The notes beneath the pieces were generated by a model. That model was not told the origin of the DNA. It did not search any database and saw only the letters and a list, made by a program, of their open reading frames with translations. The position numbers and the translations under genes are program-made. A stretch of 32,553 nucleotides of DNA. Origin: Deltaproteobacteria bacterium (GTDB lineage Bacteria > Desulfobacterota > Desulfarculia > Adiutricales > Adiutricaceae). Location: contig JAISRZ010000005.1 in NCBI GenBank assembly GCA_031273455.1, positions 1-32,553 of the forward strand, written 5' to 3'. Every line of letters starts with the position of its first letter. The first letter of the stretch is position 1. Below are positions 17,201-23,397 of the stretch, piece by piece.

Positions 17201-17684
17201 CGGTCGGTTGTGGATTAAAGGGCCCAACGTCATGCTGGGTTATATGATGGCCGATAATCCGGGCCAGATTAAGCCTGTGGAGGATGGTTGGCACGACACT
17301 GGGGATTTAGTGGAGGTGGATTCGGAAGGGTATGTCTTTATTAAGGGACGGCTCAAAAGGTTCGCCAAGATCAAAGGTGAGATGGTCTCCTTGGCCTTAA
17401 TTGAGGAAATCGCTTTAACCGCTTACCCCGAGGAAAAAACCGTGGCCTTATCTTTGGGCGGGGGCGATAAAGGGGAAACCTTGCACTTAGTCACGACCAA
17501 CCCGGAACTTAACCTAGACGCCTTACGGGCCAAGGTTTTAGCCAGCGGTCTGACTGAGCTATCTTGCCCCCGAAAACTCATGGTGGTTAAGGAGATTCCC
17601 GTGACCCCCATTGGGAAAATCGATCTGCAAAAACTAATCGCCATGGCCACTAGTCAACTAGCGGAGCGGGAAAAGCTCCAATAA
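14241..17684 (+). CDS. aas: LplT-PlsC-acyl-ACP synthetase fusion (lysophospholipid uptake and reacylation)
   Basis: 1147 residues carrying three functions. Residues about 1-430 are an MFS transporter of the LplT type with about 12 membrane helices (start FGSMALGAFNDNCFRQ). Residues about 445-630 are a PlsC acyltransferase with the catalytic HX4D (H475-D480, NHVSFLD) and FPEGR. Residues about 650-1140 are an AMP-binding acyl-ACP synthetase with FTTGTEGQPKG, YEGYGITES and DGWHDTGDL. In E. coli LplT and Aas are separate and recycle lysophosphatidylethanolamine; the fusion joins flipping, acyl activation and acyl transfer in one inner-membrane protein, a known architecture. ATG 14241 has GGAGA seven bases upstream. 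A broken copy of bases 15521-15714 lies at 19660-19848. Confidence 0.93.
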   Translation: MRVFRAILLKKPFLPLFGSMALGAFNDNCFRQAMIAALAFGSLAFTGETMSAETKSLLGGLAMSLLILPFFLFSSLAGELADRYSKATLIKLAKGFELIVMAGAGYCFYQGLIVPLFIALFLMGSQSAFFGPLKYGLLPEILTKGELLAGNALISGGSFLAITLGSLTGASLAAQSVGPGLAPEVGLALPITLALISLIGFGFALAQPASTPADPTLKINPKLWGSTYDIVKSTRARKDIWVPILLISWFWAMGSVVLTQLPVLASEVLGATVGVNAFLTTMFSVGVALGSLLAQSFCRGRVSANLAPLAGAFLTIFMTGLAFSVLGAPEAVKDSVTLSHFLSSWPYLRFALLCFLVSVSGGLFVVPLIALIQRLARPEEKARVIAANNIANSLFIVLGNLLVMGLIQLIGASIPQVFLVVALSALVVSLLAFKAIPQGPILAAAGAIIQLIYRPKIEGLENLEGEETLIIIPNHVSFLDVALLSCFSPRSLVYAIDANWRKVWWVRLLVQFFPTIPVNPASPMSVRDLINVVGTDKTLVIFPEGRITSTGSIMKIHEGAGLIATKREVKVVPVFFSGLENTLFGRLRKYLRVKPPKTPIAMTIFPPRELNLPRAVGEKGRDYRRRLSLAIYDILIEAGFKSLDNQQNLWTALNDAARYYGKKRVIIEDFQRSPLTYAQFLTKARVLGRFLAHQTSPGEKVGVLAPNSIGLGLILFGLWAGGRIPVVLNYSQGPRHLVSAVNTSQIKTIITSEVFLKTLGDKLDVKNLNVKTIALNESTLKLKDIILGLFWRGQPAAPQSPAVVIFTTGTEGQPKGVVLSHANLMANIHEAVSLVEVNVNDILFNAMPCFHVFGLNIGLVLPLIRGLRSFIYLSPLHIKAIPELIYDTRASILIGSDTFAAAWAKNAHPYDFRYVTYVLLGAEKIQPKTRELYFNTFGIRLYEGYGITESAPVVAINTPMRSKIGSVGQFCPGMEYRLEPVPGIELGGRLWIKGPNVMLGYMMADNPGQIKPVEDGWHDTGDLVEVDSEGYVFIKGRLKRFAKIKGEMVSLALIEEIALTAYPEEKTVALSLGGGDKGETLHLVTTNPELNLDALRAKVLASGLTELSCPRKLMVVKEIPVTPIGKIDLQKLIAMATSQLAEREKLQ

Positions 17685-17731
17685 TCGCGCTTTATCCAAA
17701 AAGGGTCTTAAAGCTTTAAAACGCCCCAAAG

Positions 17732-18126
17732 TTTAGGACAGAATTTTCCTGAATAACGAGGATGTTGGCCCGATCTCGCCGGTTATAAGATCAAAAGATG
17801 GTTTGTTAGGAAAGGCTGAACAGTTAACCGACAAATTTTACCGGGTAACATCCGGTCTCCCAATATCGGTATTTAGAAGTCCTTATGATGATCATGGGTG
17901 GGGGGACCATTATCGGAGCGATAAAGCTCTTTAATCCGGTCCATAGGAAGATCTAGTAGGACCAAGGTTCTAAAAGTCTCCGCCCAAGGACTCCAATAAA
18001 TCGGCTCTCGTTTTGCGTGTTCTGTGGCTAGAGCCAAATTTTGTAATAACCGCTGTCGCGGAAGGATCAAGGTTAACTGTTTTACATCTAATCATGATTC
18101 TCTCGGAAATTTTGTTCTGTCTTAAA
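17732..18126. mobile_element. Small element with imperfect terminal inverted repeats (IS remnant or MITE)
   Basis: The left end reads TTTAGGACAGAA-TTTTCC (17732-17749). The right end, reverse-complemented, reads TTTAAGACAGAACAAAATTTCC (18126-18105), the same sequence with a few extra bases. The span of about 395 bases is too short for a full transposase and holds only one short frame. No target duplication was found by eye. Family not assigned. Confidence 0.45.
17873..18070 (-). CDS. Possible 65-residue hypothetical protein inside the inverted-repeat element
   Basis: A TTG-started frame without a convincing ribosome site. Its composition is protein-like (e.g. EPIYWSPWAETFRTLVLLDL), but no family was recognised. 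It lies wholly within the 17732-18126 element, so it may be a cargo gene or a remnant. Confidence 0.25.
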   Translation of the reverse strand: MILPRQRLLQNLALATEHAKREPIYWSPWAETFRTLVLLDLPMDRIKELYRSDNGPPTHDHHKDF

Positions 18127-18147
18127 ATACTCATATAATACATTCTA

Positions 18148-18177
18148 TTGACTTTTTCAACAGTAAAATGATATAAT
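18148..18177 (+). promoter_or_regulatory. Strong orphan promoter
   Basis: TTGACT, an 18-base spacer and a consensus TATAAT (18172-18177). It points at a start-less open frame (18167-18385) and an AT-rich gap, so it drives either a decayed gene or an RNA without coding role. It starts 22 bases after the inverted-repeat element. Confidence 0.55.
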
Positions 18178-18385
18178 TTTAAATAATAATTTATTTTTTA
18201 CCGCCCTCATTTTCTTAGACTTCAGCCTGGCTGGCTACGTGAGGGGAGATTTTTACAGTTTAATCAATCTGGCGGAAGTCCGCCCAGACTTTAATTATGT
18301 TAAAAAGCTCATCTTGGGGAGTCTTGCCCCTGACTTAGAAGAAACCATGAGTTCTGGCCGGTCATACACTGAGCTTTTATGGTGA
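18167..18385 (+). pseudogene. Open frame without a start codon, likely gene remnant
   Basis: The frame is open for 72 codons up to TGA at 18383-18385 and reads like protein (DFSLAGYVRGDFYSLINLAE, later YVKKLILGSLAPDLEE). There is no ATG, and the only GTG lacks a ribosome site; the -10 box of the orphan promoter lies inside it. The identity is unknown. Confidence 0.35.
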
Positions 18386-18811
18386 CCTTAAGACGTAGCG
18401 GTCAACCTTAAATCTACTACAACTAATTTCATTTATAATTAGTTATAATTGTTTCTAAATTTCATAACTATATAATTTTTTTATATTATCAAAAAAACGT
18501 GTTCTGAAATTTTTATTCAGTTTTTGACATACTATCTATTAAATTAATTATTTATTTATTTATCGTATTATTTAACGTTAAGCGCAATATTTAATTATAT
18601 TTATTAATATGTTATAGTATTTATATAAATGCATTTTAGCAGTTTCTTGCGTTAATTACCTTAATAAAGGTAGTGATAACAGTACTAAAAAACATTGTTA
18701 CCACTTAAAGGTGGCGCCGCTATTATTTTGCGAAACGAGGCAGACAGGATTATTGAACATATACCATATAAACAATCTTTTGGTTATGAACGCCTTAAAA
18801 AAGTTAATTTT
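18386..18811. other. AT-rich gap with small hairpins
   Basis: Strongly AT-rich from 18420 to 18640. Hairpins: TACCTT-AATA-AAGGTA (18657-18672) and GTGATAACA with TGTTACCAC just after it. An open frame on the plus strand ends at about 18828 (RNEADRIIEHIPYKQSFGY), has no good start, and overlaps the end of the next gene; probably another remnant. Confidence 0.4.
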
Positions 18812-19483
18812 TTAACGGCCCCTAATTGATTTAAATGATTTATTAGTTATTAGGACCAATATTACAGCAGTAACAGCGGCTACTTTAGCCATATTTTCTT
18901 TATGCGTTCTTCTTTCATAAGTAGAACGCCATTCACCTTTCCGCCGATCACGACTAACATTAGCTAATATATACGCAATAATAATAAGTAATGGTATAAA
19001 AATTTTAGTGAGCGAACTTAATATAATATTAAATAATTTATCATTATAATTTATTGAGCATTTTATTGAAAATATCAAAAATGGAATGGATGTCAAACAA
19101 GAAAATATTATTAAAAAAGTATAAAATGACCTTTGTTTAAAATTATCAAAAACTAAATTAAATATAATTAAAAGAATTATTGGAGAAAAAAATATCAAAA
19201 AACTGCTCAACAAATCAGTAAAACTATGATAAACAATTAATTCTTTTTTATAACATTTATACATTGTAAATGCGATTATACAAACAATTATACCTATGGA
19301 AACTTTAAAAAAAACACTAGAAAAAAACATATTTTTGGGAGTAACTTGATTATTATCGATTGATTGAGCAAATAATAGTTCTGACGTTATCAATAAAGAT
19401 AGACAAACCATACAGAAAACACAAAAATAAACCAAACCGCGCTTATTAAAAACAGTAAACATTTTTAGACGCTGTAACAACAT
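18812..19483 (-). CDS. Six-helix membrane protein of unknown function, copy A
   Basis: 223 residues, very hydrophobic, with likely membrane helices near 17-38, 53-76, 89-113, 119-141, 154-175 and 199-213. Helix 1 could instead be a signal peptide ending near FAQ-S (39-41). A basic stretch (RDRRK...RRTHKEN) lies before the last helix. No family was recognised. The gene is far richer in A/T than its neighbours, which suggests transfer. ATG 19483 has AAGG five bases upstream. A paralogue (copy B) lies 470 bases upstream in the same orientation. The last few codons (GR and stop) lie outside the sequence shared by the two copies. Confidence 0.75.
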   Translation of the reverse strand: MLLQRLKMFTVFNKRGLVYFCVFCMVCLSLLITSELLFAQSIDNNQVTPKNMFFSSVFFKVSIGIIVCIIAFTMYKCYKKELIVYHSFTDLLSSFLIFFSPIILLIIFNLVFDNFKQRSFYTFLIIFSCLTSIPFLIFSIKCSINYNDKLFNIILSSLTKIFIPLLIIIAYILANVSRDRRKGEWRSTYERRTHKENMAKVAAVTAVILVLITNKSFKSIRGR

Positions 19484-19539
19484 AAATACCTTCTTAGTGA
19501 GAAAAGCGCTCTGAAAATTTCATAGCTTAAAATAGCCAT
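19465..19539 (-). CDS. 24-codon upstream frame overlapping copy A start
   Basis: An ATG at 19539 opens 24 codons (begins MAILSYEIFRALF, contains LRRYLCCY) that end 19 bases inside the membrane-protein gene, in another frame. Copy B has the same frame with the same length. No clear ribosome site precedes it. It may be a regulatory leader peptide; chance retention between young duplicates is possible. Confidence 0.3.
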   Translation of the reverse strand: MAILSYEIFRALFSLRRYLCCYSV

Positions 19540-19587
19540 GAGTCGGTCGTAAGTTTAGTAGATAACATAAAATGGTGGAGATGTTTT

Positions 19588-19616
19588 AATTTAACTTATT
19601 AACAATTTTTTCTCAA
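19588..19616 (-). promoter_or_regulatory. Promoter of membrane-protein copy A
   Basis: TTGAGA (19616-19611), a 17-base spacer and TAAATT (19593-19588). All are identical in copy B. The leader to ATG 19483 is about 100 bases. Confidence 0.55.
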
Positions 19617-19659
19617 TAGAAAATTTAGGTTAAAAGATTTACGCGAACTGGTCTTTGGC

Positions 19660-19848
19660 GGTGAGCCTCCTCGCCTTTAAGGCTATTCACCAAAGGCCTT
19701 TTCTGGCGGAGGCTGGGGCCATTATCCAACTCATTTACCGTCCGAAAATCGACAGGGCTAGAAAACCTTGAGGGAGAGGAACCTATCATCCCGAACCACG
19801 TCTCCTTTTTTGACGTGGCTTTACTCTCCTACTTTTCCCCGCGCTCTT
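19660..19848 (+). pseudogene. Frameshifted internal fragment of the aas-type gene
   Basis: This 189-base stretch copies bases 15521-15714 of the fusion gene, including the catalytic NHVSF-D segment of the PlsC domain. It differs by scattered substitutions, a one-base insertion (gacagggc against gagggg) and a deletion of about six bases near 19780, so it cannot encode a working domain. It begins exactly where the copy A cassette ends (TCTTTGGCGG). The 100 bases after it (19856-19935) look like a short piece of yet another gene (QARFDRLKKPGMDTG). Confidence 0.85.
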
Positions 19849-19954
19849 CTGGCCCTTTGATCAGCCGCCAGGCGCGCTTTGACCGGCTCAAAAAGCCGGG
19901 AATGGATACAGGTGTCTTAGTTAATTATATCGTAAATTTATCAACAAAAATATA

Positions 19955-20617
19955 TTAAAGTCCATGCCAAGAATCCTTAATTGATTTAAATGATTTATTA
20001 GTTACTAGCATTAATATTACAGCTGTTACAGAGGCTACTTTAGCCACAATTTCTAAAGGCACTCTTCTTTTTCGACGATCACGATTAATATTAGGTAATA
20101 TATACGCAATAACAATAAGTAATGGTATAAAAAATTTTGTGAGTGAACTTATTACTATCTTAAATAATTTGTCATTATAGTTTATTGAGCATTTTATTGA
20201 AAATATCAAAAATGGAATCGATGTCAAACAAGAAAATAATGATAAATAATTATAAAATGATTTTTTTGCAAAATTATCAAAAATTAAATGAAATATAACT
20301 AAAAAAATTATTGGAGAAAGGCATACCAAAAAACTACTTAATAAATCAGTAAAACTTTCAAAAATAATTAATTCTTTCTTATAACATTTATACATTGTAA
20401 ATACAATTAAACAAACAATTATACATATAAAAACTTTAAAAAAAACGCTGTAATAATATATATTTTTTGGTGTAACTTGATTATTATTGCCGATTGATTG
20501 AGCGAATAATGGTTCTGATATTATCAGTAAGGATAGATAAACAGTACATAAAACATAAAAATAAACCAAACAGCGCTTATTAATAAAAATAAACATTTTC
20601 AGACGATGTAACAACAT
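19955..20617 (-). CDS. Six-helix membrane protein of unknown function, copy B
   Basis: 220 residues and clearly paralogous to copy A along its length, with the same helix pattern. Differences: an extra Asn near residue 44, a net loss of eight residues in the basic stretch before the last helix (RDRRKRRVPLEI), and a different end (KDSWHGL) because the shared sequence stops just before the stop codon. The frame is intact, so both copies may be expressed. Start, ribosome site, leader and promoter match copy A. The function is unknown; a transporter, immunity or signalling role cannot be told apart. Confidence 0.75.
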   Translation of the reverse strand: MLLHRLKMFIFINKRCLVYFYVLCTVYLSLLIISEPLFAQSIGNNNQVTPKNIYYYSVFFKVFICIIVCLIVFTMYKCYKKELIIFESFTDLLSSFLVCLSPIIFLVIFHLIFDNFAKKSFYNYLSLFSCLTSIPFLIFSIKCSINYNDKLFKIVISSLTKFFIPLLIVIAYILPNINRDRRKRRVPLEIVAKVASVTAVILMLVTNKSFKSIKDSWHGL

Positions 20618-20673
20618 AAATACCTTCTTAGTAAGAAAAGCGCTCTAAAAATTCCATAGTTTAAAAAAGCCAT
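20599..20673 (-). CDS. 24-codon upstream frame overlapping copy B start
   Basis: The counterpart of 19465-19539, with the same length, start position and overlap. It begins MAFLNYGIFRALF and contains LRRYLCCY; five residues differ from copy A, with no stop or indel. Confidence 0.3.
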   Translation of the reverse strand: MAFLNYGIFRALFLLRRYLCCYIV

Positions 20674-20721
20674 GAGTCGGTCGTGAATTTGGTAGACAAC
20701 ATAAATTGGTGGAGATGTCTT

Positions 20722-20750
20722 AATTTAACTTATTAACAATTTTTTCTCAA
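20722..20750 (-). promoter_or_regulatory. Promoter of membrane-protein copy B
   Basis: TTGAGA (20750-20745), a 17-base spacer and TAAATT (20727-20722), the same as in copy A. Confidence 0.55.
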
Positions 20751-20795
20751 TGGAAAATTTAGGTTAAAAAATTTACGCGGACTGGTCTTTGGCGG

Positions 20796-21003
20796 ACTTA
20801 AGCTGGACGGACTTTGGCGTTCGTCCCCTAAAAGAAGTCTTGAAAACGAAATAGCCTGGCGCGATGGAACCATTTTGGTCTCTCCACTCCCGTTCGCTGG
20901 GGCGGCCCGGCGCCTGGCCGCGCGAGCCTTAAGGCTTTATAACCAAGCCAATAAAAATGTTTCGCTTGAAAGCCAAAAACTTGGGGTTAAAAAGTCTCCA
21001 TAA
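20796..21003 (+). pseudogene. C-terminal remnant of an unknown gene
   Basis: The open frame to TAA at 21001-21003 has protein-like composition (SPLPFAGAARRLAARALRLY) and normal host GC, unlike the AT-rich cassette to its left. It has no usable start codon and begins where the copy B cassette ends, as if the cassette had replaced the front of a gene. Family not recognised. Confidence 0.4.
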
Positions 21004-21029
21004 GTCTTAGCCAATGGTGGGCTTTAGGG

Positions 21030-21063
21030 CGAAAAAAAAAGGGCCAAAATGGCCCTTTTTCGC
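21030..21063. terminator. Bidirectional intrinsic terminator after nikM
   Basis: AAAAAGGGCCA-AAA-TGGCCCTTTTT flanked by GCG/CGC. Read on the minus strand it ends in nine T bases, ideal for ending the nikKLM transcript; on the plus strand it ends in five T bases. Confidence 0.85.
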
Positions 21064-21080
21064 TTTGGAAAGATTAGACG

Positions 21081-21689
21081 CTAAACGGTTTGGGGCCGCA
21101 AGATAGCGGGCCGAACCTTTTTCAGAAACTGAACGCAGAACAAGCAAACAAACCCTTCAATTAAAACAATGGGTAGGTTAGAAAGGAAGATGGCGTAGGC
21201 CATGGTTATAAACCGCTCGCCGGTTAAAGCCAAGGAAAGACCCACTAAAATAGCCGAGATGACTATAGGTAGACTCCCAGTTATGAACCCAGCGATTGAG
21301 GCCAAAACATAGTTCGGGCTATTAACCAAACGGTTAAACAAAGCCGAGACCAAAACCGCCGGGGCGGCCATGTTAAAGGTGTTGATCCCTAAGGTGGTGA
21401 TCCCCCCAAAGTTAAAGAGGACGCCTTGTAAAAGTAAGCCTAAAAATATGACTGGAAAGGCGGCCCAGCCCATAATAAGGCCTATTAACCCACTTAAGAC
21501 CAAGTGAGTGGAACTGGGCCCAATATTAACGTGGATTAAAGAGGCGGTGAAAAAGACCGCCGCTAAAATAGCCGCTTTAGGCATATCCTCTTCATGGATG
21601 GCCTTTAGGCCCTTATAAAGGCCACCTAAGGCCAGTAAACCGCCAGTGGCTAAAACGGGTAAGGAAAGAACGCCTTCGGAAATATGCAT
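21081..21689 (-). CDS. nikM: NikM/CbiM-type nickel or cobalt ECF transporter S component
   Basis: An integral membrane metal-binding subunit of 202 residues with about six helices. The start was set at the MHISEG methionine: in this family Met1 and His2 at the very N-terminus bind the metal, so the longer frame that begins 87 bases upstream cannot be right. The second family ligand region PSSTHL carries H62, and the segment GINTFNMA is conserved in CbiM proteins. No fused NikN part is seen. It is the last gene of nikK-nikL-nikM; a strong terminator follows, and no NikQ (T) or NikO (ATPase) gene is adjacent. Whether nickel or cobalt is carried cannot be read directly; nickel is favoured by the K and L partners. 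Confidence 0.88.
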   Translation of the reverse strand: MHISEGVLSLPVLATGGLLALGGLYKGLKAIHEEDMPKAAILAAVFFTASLIHVNIGPSSTHLVLSGLIGLIMGWAAFPVIFLGLLLQGVLFNFGGITTLGINTFNMAAPAVLVSALFNRLVNSPNYVLASIAGFITGSLPIVISAILVGLSLALTGERFITMAYAIFLSNLPIVLIEGFVCLFCVQFLKKVRPAILRPQTV

Positions 21690-21729
21690 GGCTACACCAT
21701 AAACTGATAAAAGGTCAAAGATAACGGCT

Positions 21730-22380
21730 TTAAGCTGATTTCCGCTTCCGACCGGAAAAAAAGAAAGCCACCCCAAAAACGCCGGCCACCCAGCCTAAAC
21801 CGCCAAAGATCTCCCGAAAGGTCGGCGGGCCCTCGCCACCGGCCCGACTTTCGGCGAGCGTCCGGATAATGGGGCTTAACTGGGTCTTTAGCTCCTCGCG
21901 GACAATGGACCGAACGTTATCTAAAGAAGCGTTTAACGGCTCGCTAGGTTCGCTCGCGCTCGCGCTCGCGGGCTCGCTGGCTGGGCTGGCTGTCGGGCTA
22001 GCTGGAGCCGCGCTAGGGGCCGGAGCCGCGCTTAAGGGAGACAATTCGCTGGCCCTTAAGGTGAACTCGGCTCGATGGCCTTCCCCAGCTTCCACGACTA
22101 ATTGAAGGTCGCCTGGGACTTGGGGCCGGGGGAAACAGGCCAGACCCGCGTCGCTGGACCGACCCTCGGCTAAAACGGAGCCGTCTGGGCCTAAGATCCG
22201 GACCGTCCCGCCCTGAACCTTATCTGAACGAGTAAAATAGCTATCCGAGCAAATCTGGTCGCCTTCCTCCCAGCCAAAGATATAGACCCCGTGAGCTAAA
22301 GCCTCATTCGGGGCCAGGGCCAGAATGGCCCCTAGACCCATCAACAAGGCTAGAGCTTTAAAAACGTAGTTACGTGTCAT
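21730..22380 (-). CDS. nikL: NikL-like membrane-anchored periplasmic protein of nickel/cobalt uptake
   Basis: 216 residues: a signal peptide (1-29, ending EALA), a periplasmic domain of about 85 residues starting HGVYIFGWEEGDQI, an Ala/Ser/Pro/Glu-rich linker (about 112-150) encoded by simple GCT/TCG-type repeats, a short helical region, and one C-terminal membrane helix ending GRKRKSA. This layout matches the auxiliary NikL proteins encoded with NikM. If the signal peptide is cut after ALA, the mature protein begins with histidine, as in NikK. The gene ends 40 bases before nikM. Confidence 0.75.
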   Translation of the reverse strand: MTRNYVFKALALLMGLGAILALAPNEALAHGVYIFGWEEGDQICSDSYFTRSDKVQGGTVRILGPDGSVLAEGRSSDAGLACFPRPQVPGDLQLVVEAGEGHRAEFTLRASELSPLSAAPAPSAAPASPTASPASEPASASASEPSEPLNASLDNVRSIVREELKTQLSPIIRTLAESRAGGEGPPTFREIFGGLGWVAGVFGVAFFFSGRKRKSA

Positions 22381-22404
22381 AGACTCCCGCCGCTCCTTAT
22401 GGGC

Positions 22405-23187
22405 CTATTGGCCAAGGCCCTGGAACTTATGGAAGTAGACCCACAAAACTCCGCCCAGCTCCACCTCGCGGTCCTTATTCTCAAAGGGCAGCTTGTAGTC
22501 GGCCTCGTTTAAAGCGGCGAAACCCCACCAACCTTCGGCCGGGGGCGTGTAGAAGAAAAGACCCTCGTCATTGGTTAAAACCACTTGGGTGACCATGGAG
22601 TCATAAGGGGCTTTAGCGGCTTTCCCCTTTCCCGGGTACCACTCAACTTCCACTTCCCCGCCTTTAACCGGTTTACCGTCCAATAAGACCCGGCCCACAA
22701 AGGTGTTGCCCGCGTACACGGCCCCGGGGTTAACTAAGGGCACGATCTCGGTTTTTAACCCTGGGGTGGGGACGTCCCAGCCCTCGCCGCCGCCAAAAGC
22801 GTCCACAAAGACCTTGGTGTAATGGATAATGAACTTATCCTCTTCCGGCTCAAAATAGGGCTGGGGCTCCATCACAAACTCGTATAGACCCGGCCTAGCC
22901 ACCTTGTAGTCCAGCCGCCAGGTGGTGAACTCGCCCTCTTTGGTCTCTTTGAGGTTGGGGAGGAGGTCCGTGGGGGCCCCATTGATAAAAACTTGGAAGG
23001 TTTTGGGTTTAACGAGATTCATGCCGCTATTGGCGAAGGGGTGCCAGAATTTGGCGTCTAAGGAGATATTGGCGTCTTTAGTGTCCATGACCGTGGGGGT
23101 CGAGGGGATAAGCATGCCAAAGTGGGCCTTAGCTAAGGCCGGAACTAAAAGAAGACAACAGATAGTTAAAAGAGCTAACTTTTTCAT
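22405..23187 (-). CDS. nikK: NikK-like periplasmic protein (DUF4198 family)
   Basis: 260 residues with a clear signal peptide (MKKLALLTICCLLL...AKA). The mature part begins HFGMLIPS and has the DUF4198 beta-rich pattern (VFINGAPTDLLPN, later GKPVKGGEVEVEWYPG, then TNDEGLFFYTPPAEGWWGF). Proteins of this family accompany NikM and are thought to deliver or bind nickel or cobalt in the periplasm. GGAG lies six bases before ATG 23187. It is the first gene of the operon, and its leader contains an intrinsic terminator. Confidence 0.8.
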   Translation of the reverse strand: MKKLALLTICCLLLVPALAKAHFGMLIPSTPTVMDTKDANISLDAKFWHPFANSGMNLVKPKTFQVFINGAPTDLLPNLKETKEGEFTTWRLDYKVARPGLYEFVMEPQPYFEPEEDKFIIHYTKVFVDAFGGGEGWDVPTPGLKTEIVPLVNPGAVYAGNTFVGRVLLDGKPVKGGEVEVEWYPGKGKAAKAPYDSMVTQVVLTNDEGLFFYTPPAEGWWGFAALNEADYKLPFENKDREVELGGVLWVYFHKFQGLGQ

Positions 23188-23210
23188 CGGATTCTCCAGA
23201 AGATGAGGCC

Positions 23211-23250
23211 AAAAAAAAACCGCGTTTAGGGCGCAAAAACCCCCACGCGG
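23211..23250 (-). terminator. Intrinsic terminator in the nikK leader
   Basis: CCGCGT (23250-23245) pairs with ACGCGG (23225-23220), with an inner GGG/CCC, directly followed by nine T bases (23219-23211) on the minus strand. It ends 24 bases before the nikK start codon, upstream of the gene it would control. Confidence 0.75.
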
Positions 23251-23286
23251 CCTTCATGGCTTAATTTTATAATAGTAAATAAACTT

Positions 23287-23306
23287 AAATATAACCTAAT
23301 TACAAA
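23287..23306 (+). repeat. 20-bp direct repeat, copy 1 (inside the nikK leader)
   Basis: AATATAACCTAATTACAAAA, found again at 23719-23738. Here it forms one arm and the loop of the 9-bp leader hairpin. Confidence 0.7.
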
Positions 23307-23368
23307 AATAGGTTATAAATATTTTCATCTTCTGATGATAAAAAAGTCGCCTTCATGGAACTTCGTCC

Positions 23369-23397
23369 AAGGTTACCAAAGGCCCCCCGGGATGTCA
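23369..23397 (-). promoter_or_regulatory. Promoter of nikKLM
   Basis: Consensus TTGACA (23397-23392), a 17-base spacer and TAACCT (23374-23369). The -10 keeps the three most conserved bases. Confidence 0.6.

Larger units (their letters stand above)
23188..23362 (-). promoter_or_regulatory. Structured leader RNA of the nikKLM operon (candidate riboregulator)
   Basis: About 175 bases between the predicted transcript start and nikK. In order: hairpin UGGA/UCCA (23368-23355), the 10-mer CCATGAAGGC (23357-23348), hairpin TCATC-AGAA-GATGA (23337-23324), a 9-bp hairpin TATAACCTA/TAGGTTATA (23316-23289), a second CCATGAAGGC (23259-23250), then an intrinsic terminator. Such an order fits transcription attenuation. 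It was not recognised as a NiCo or cobalamin riboswitch. Confidence 0.5.

Noticed and set aside
17873..18126. Toxin-antitoxin pair within the inverted-repeat element
   Set aside because: Two short overlapping minus-strand frames exist, but neither has a ribosome site or a recognised toxin or antitoxin fold.
21690..21776. N-terminal extension of NikM
   Set aside because: It would bury the Met-His metal site that must be at the N-terminus and overlaps the end of nikL.
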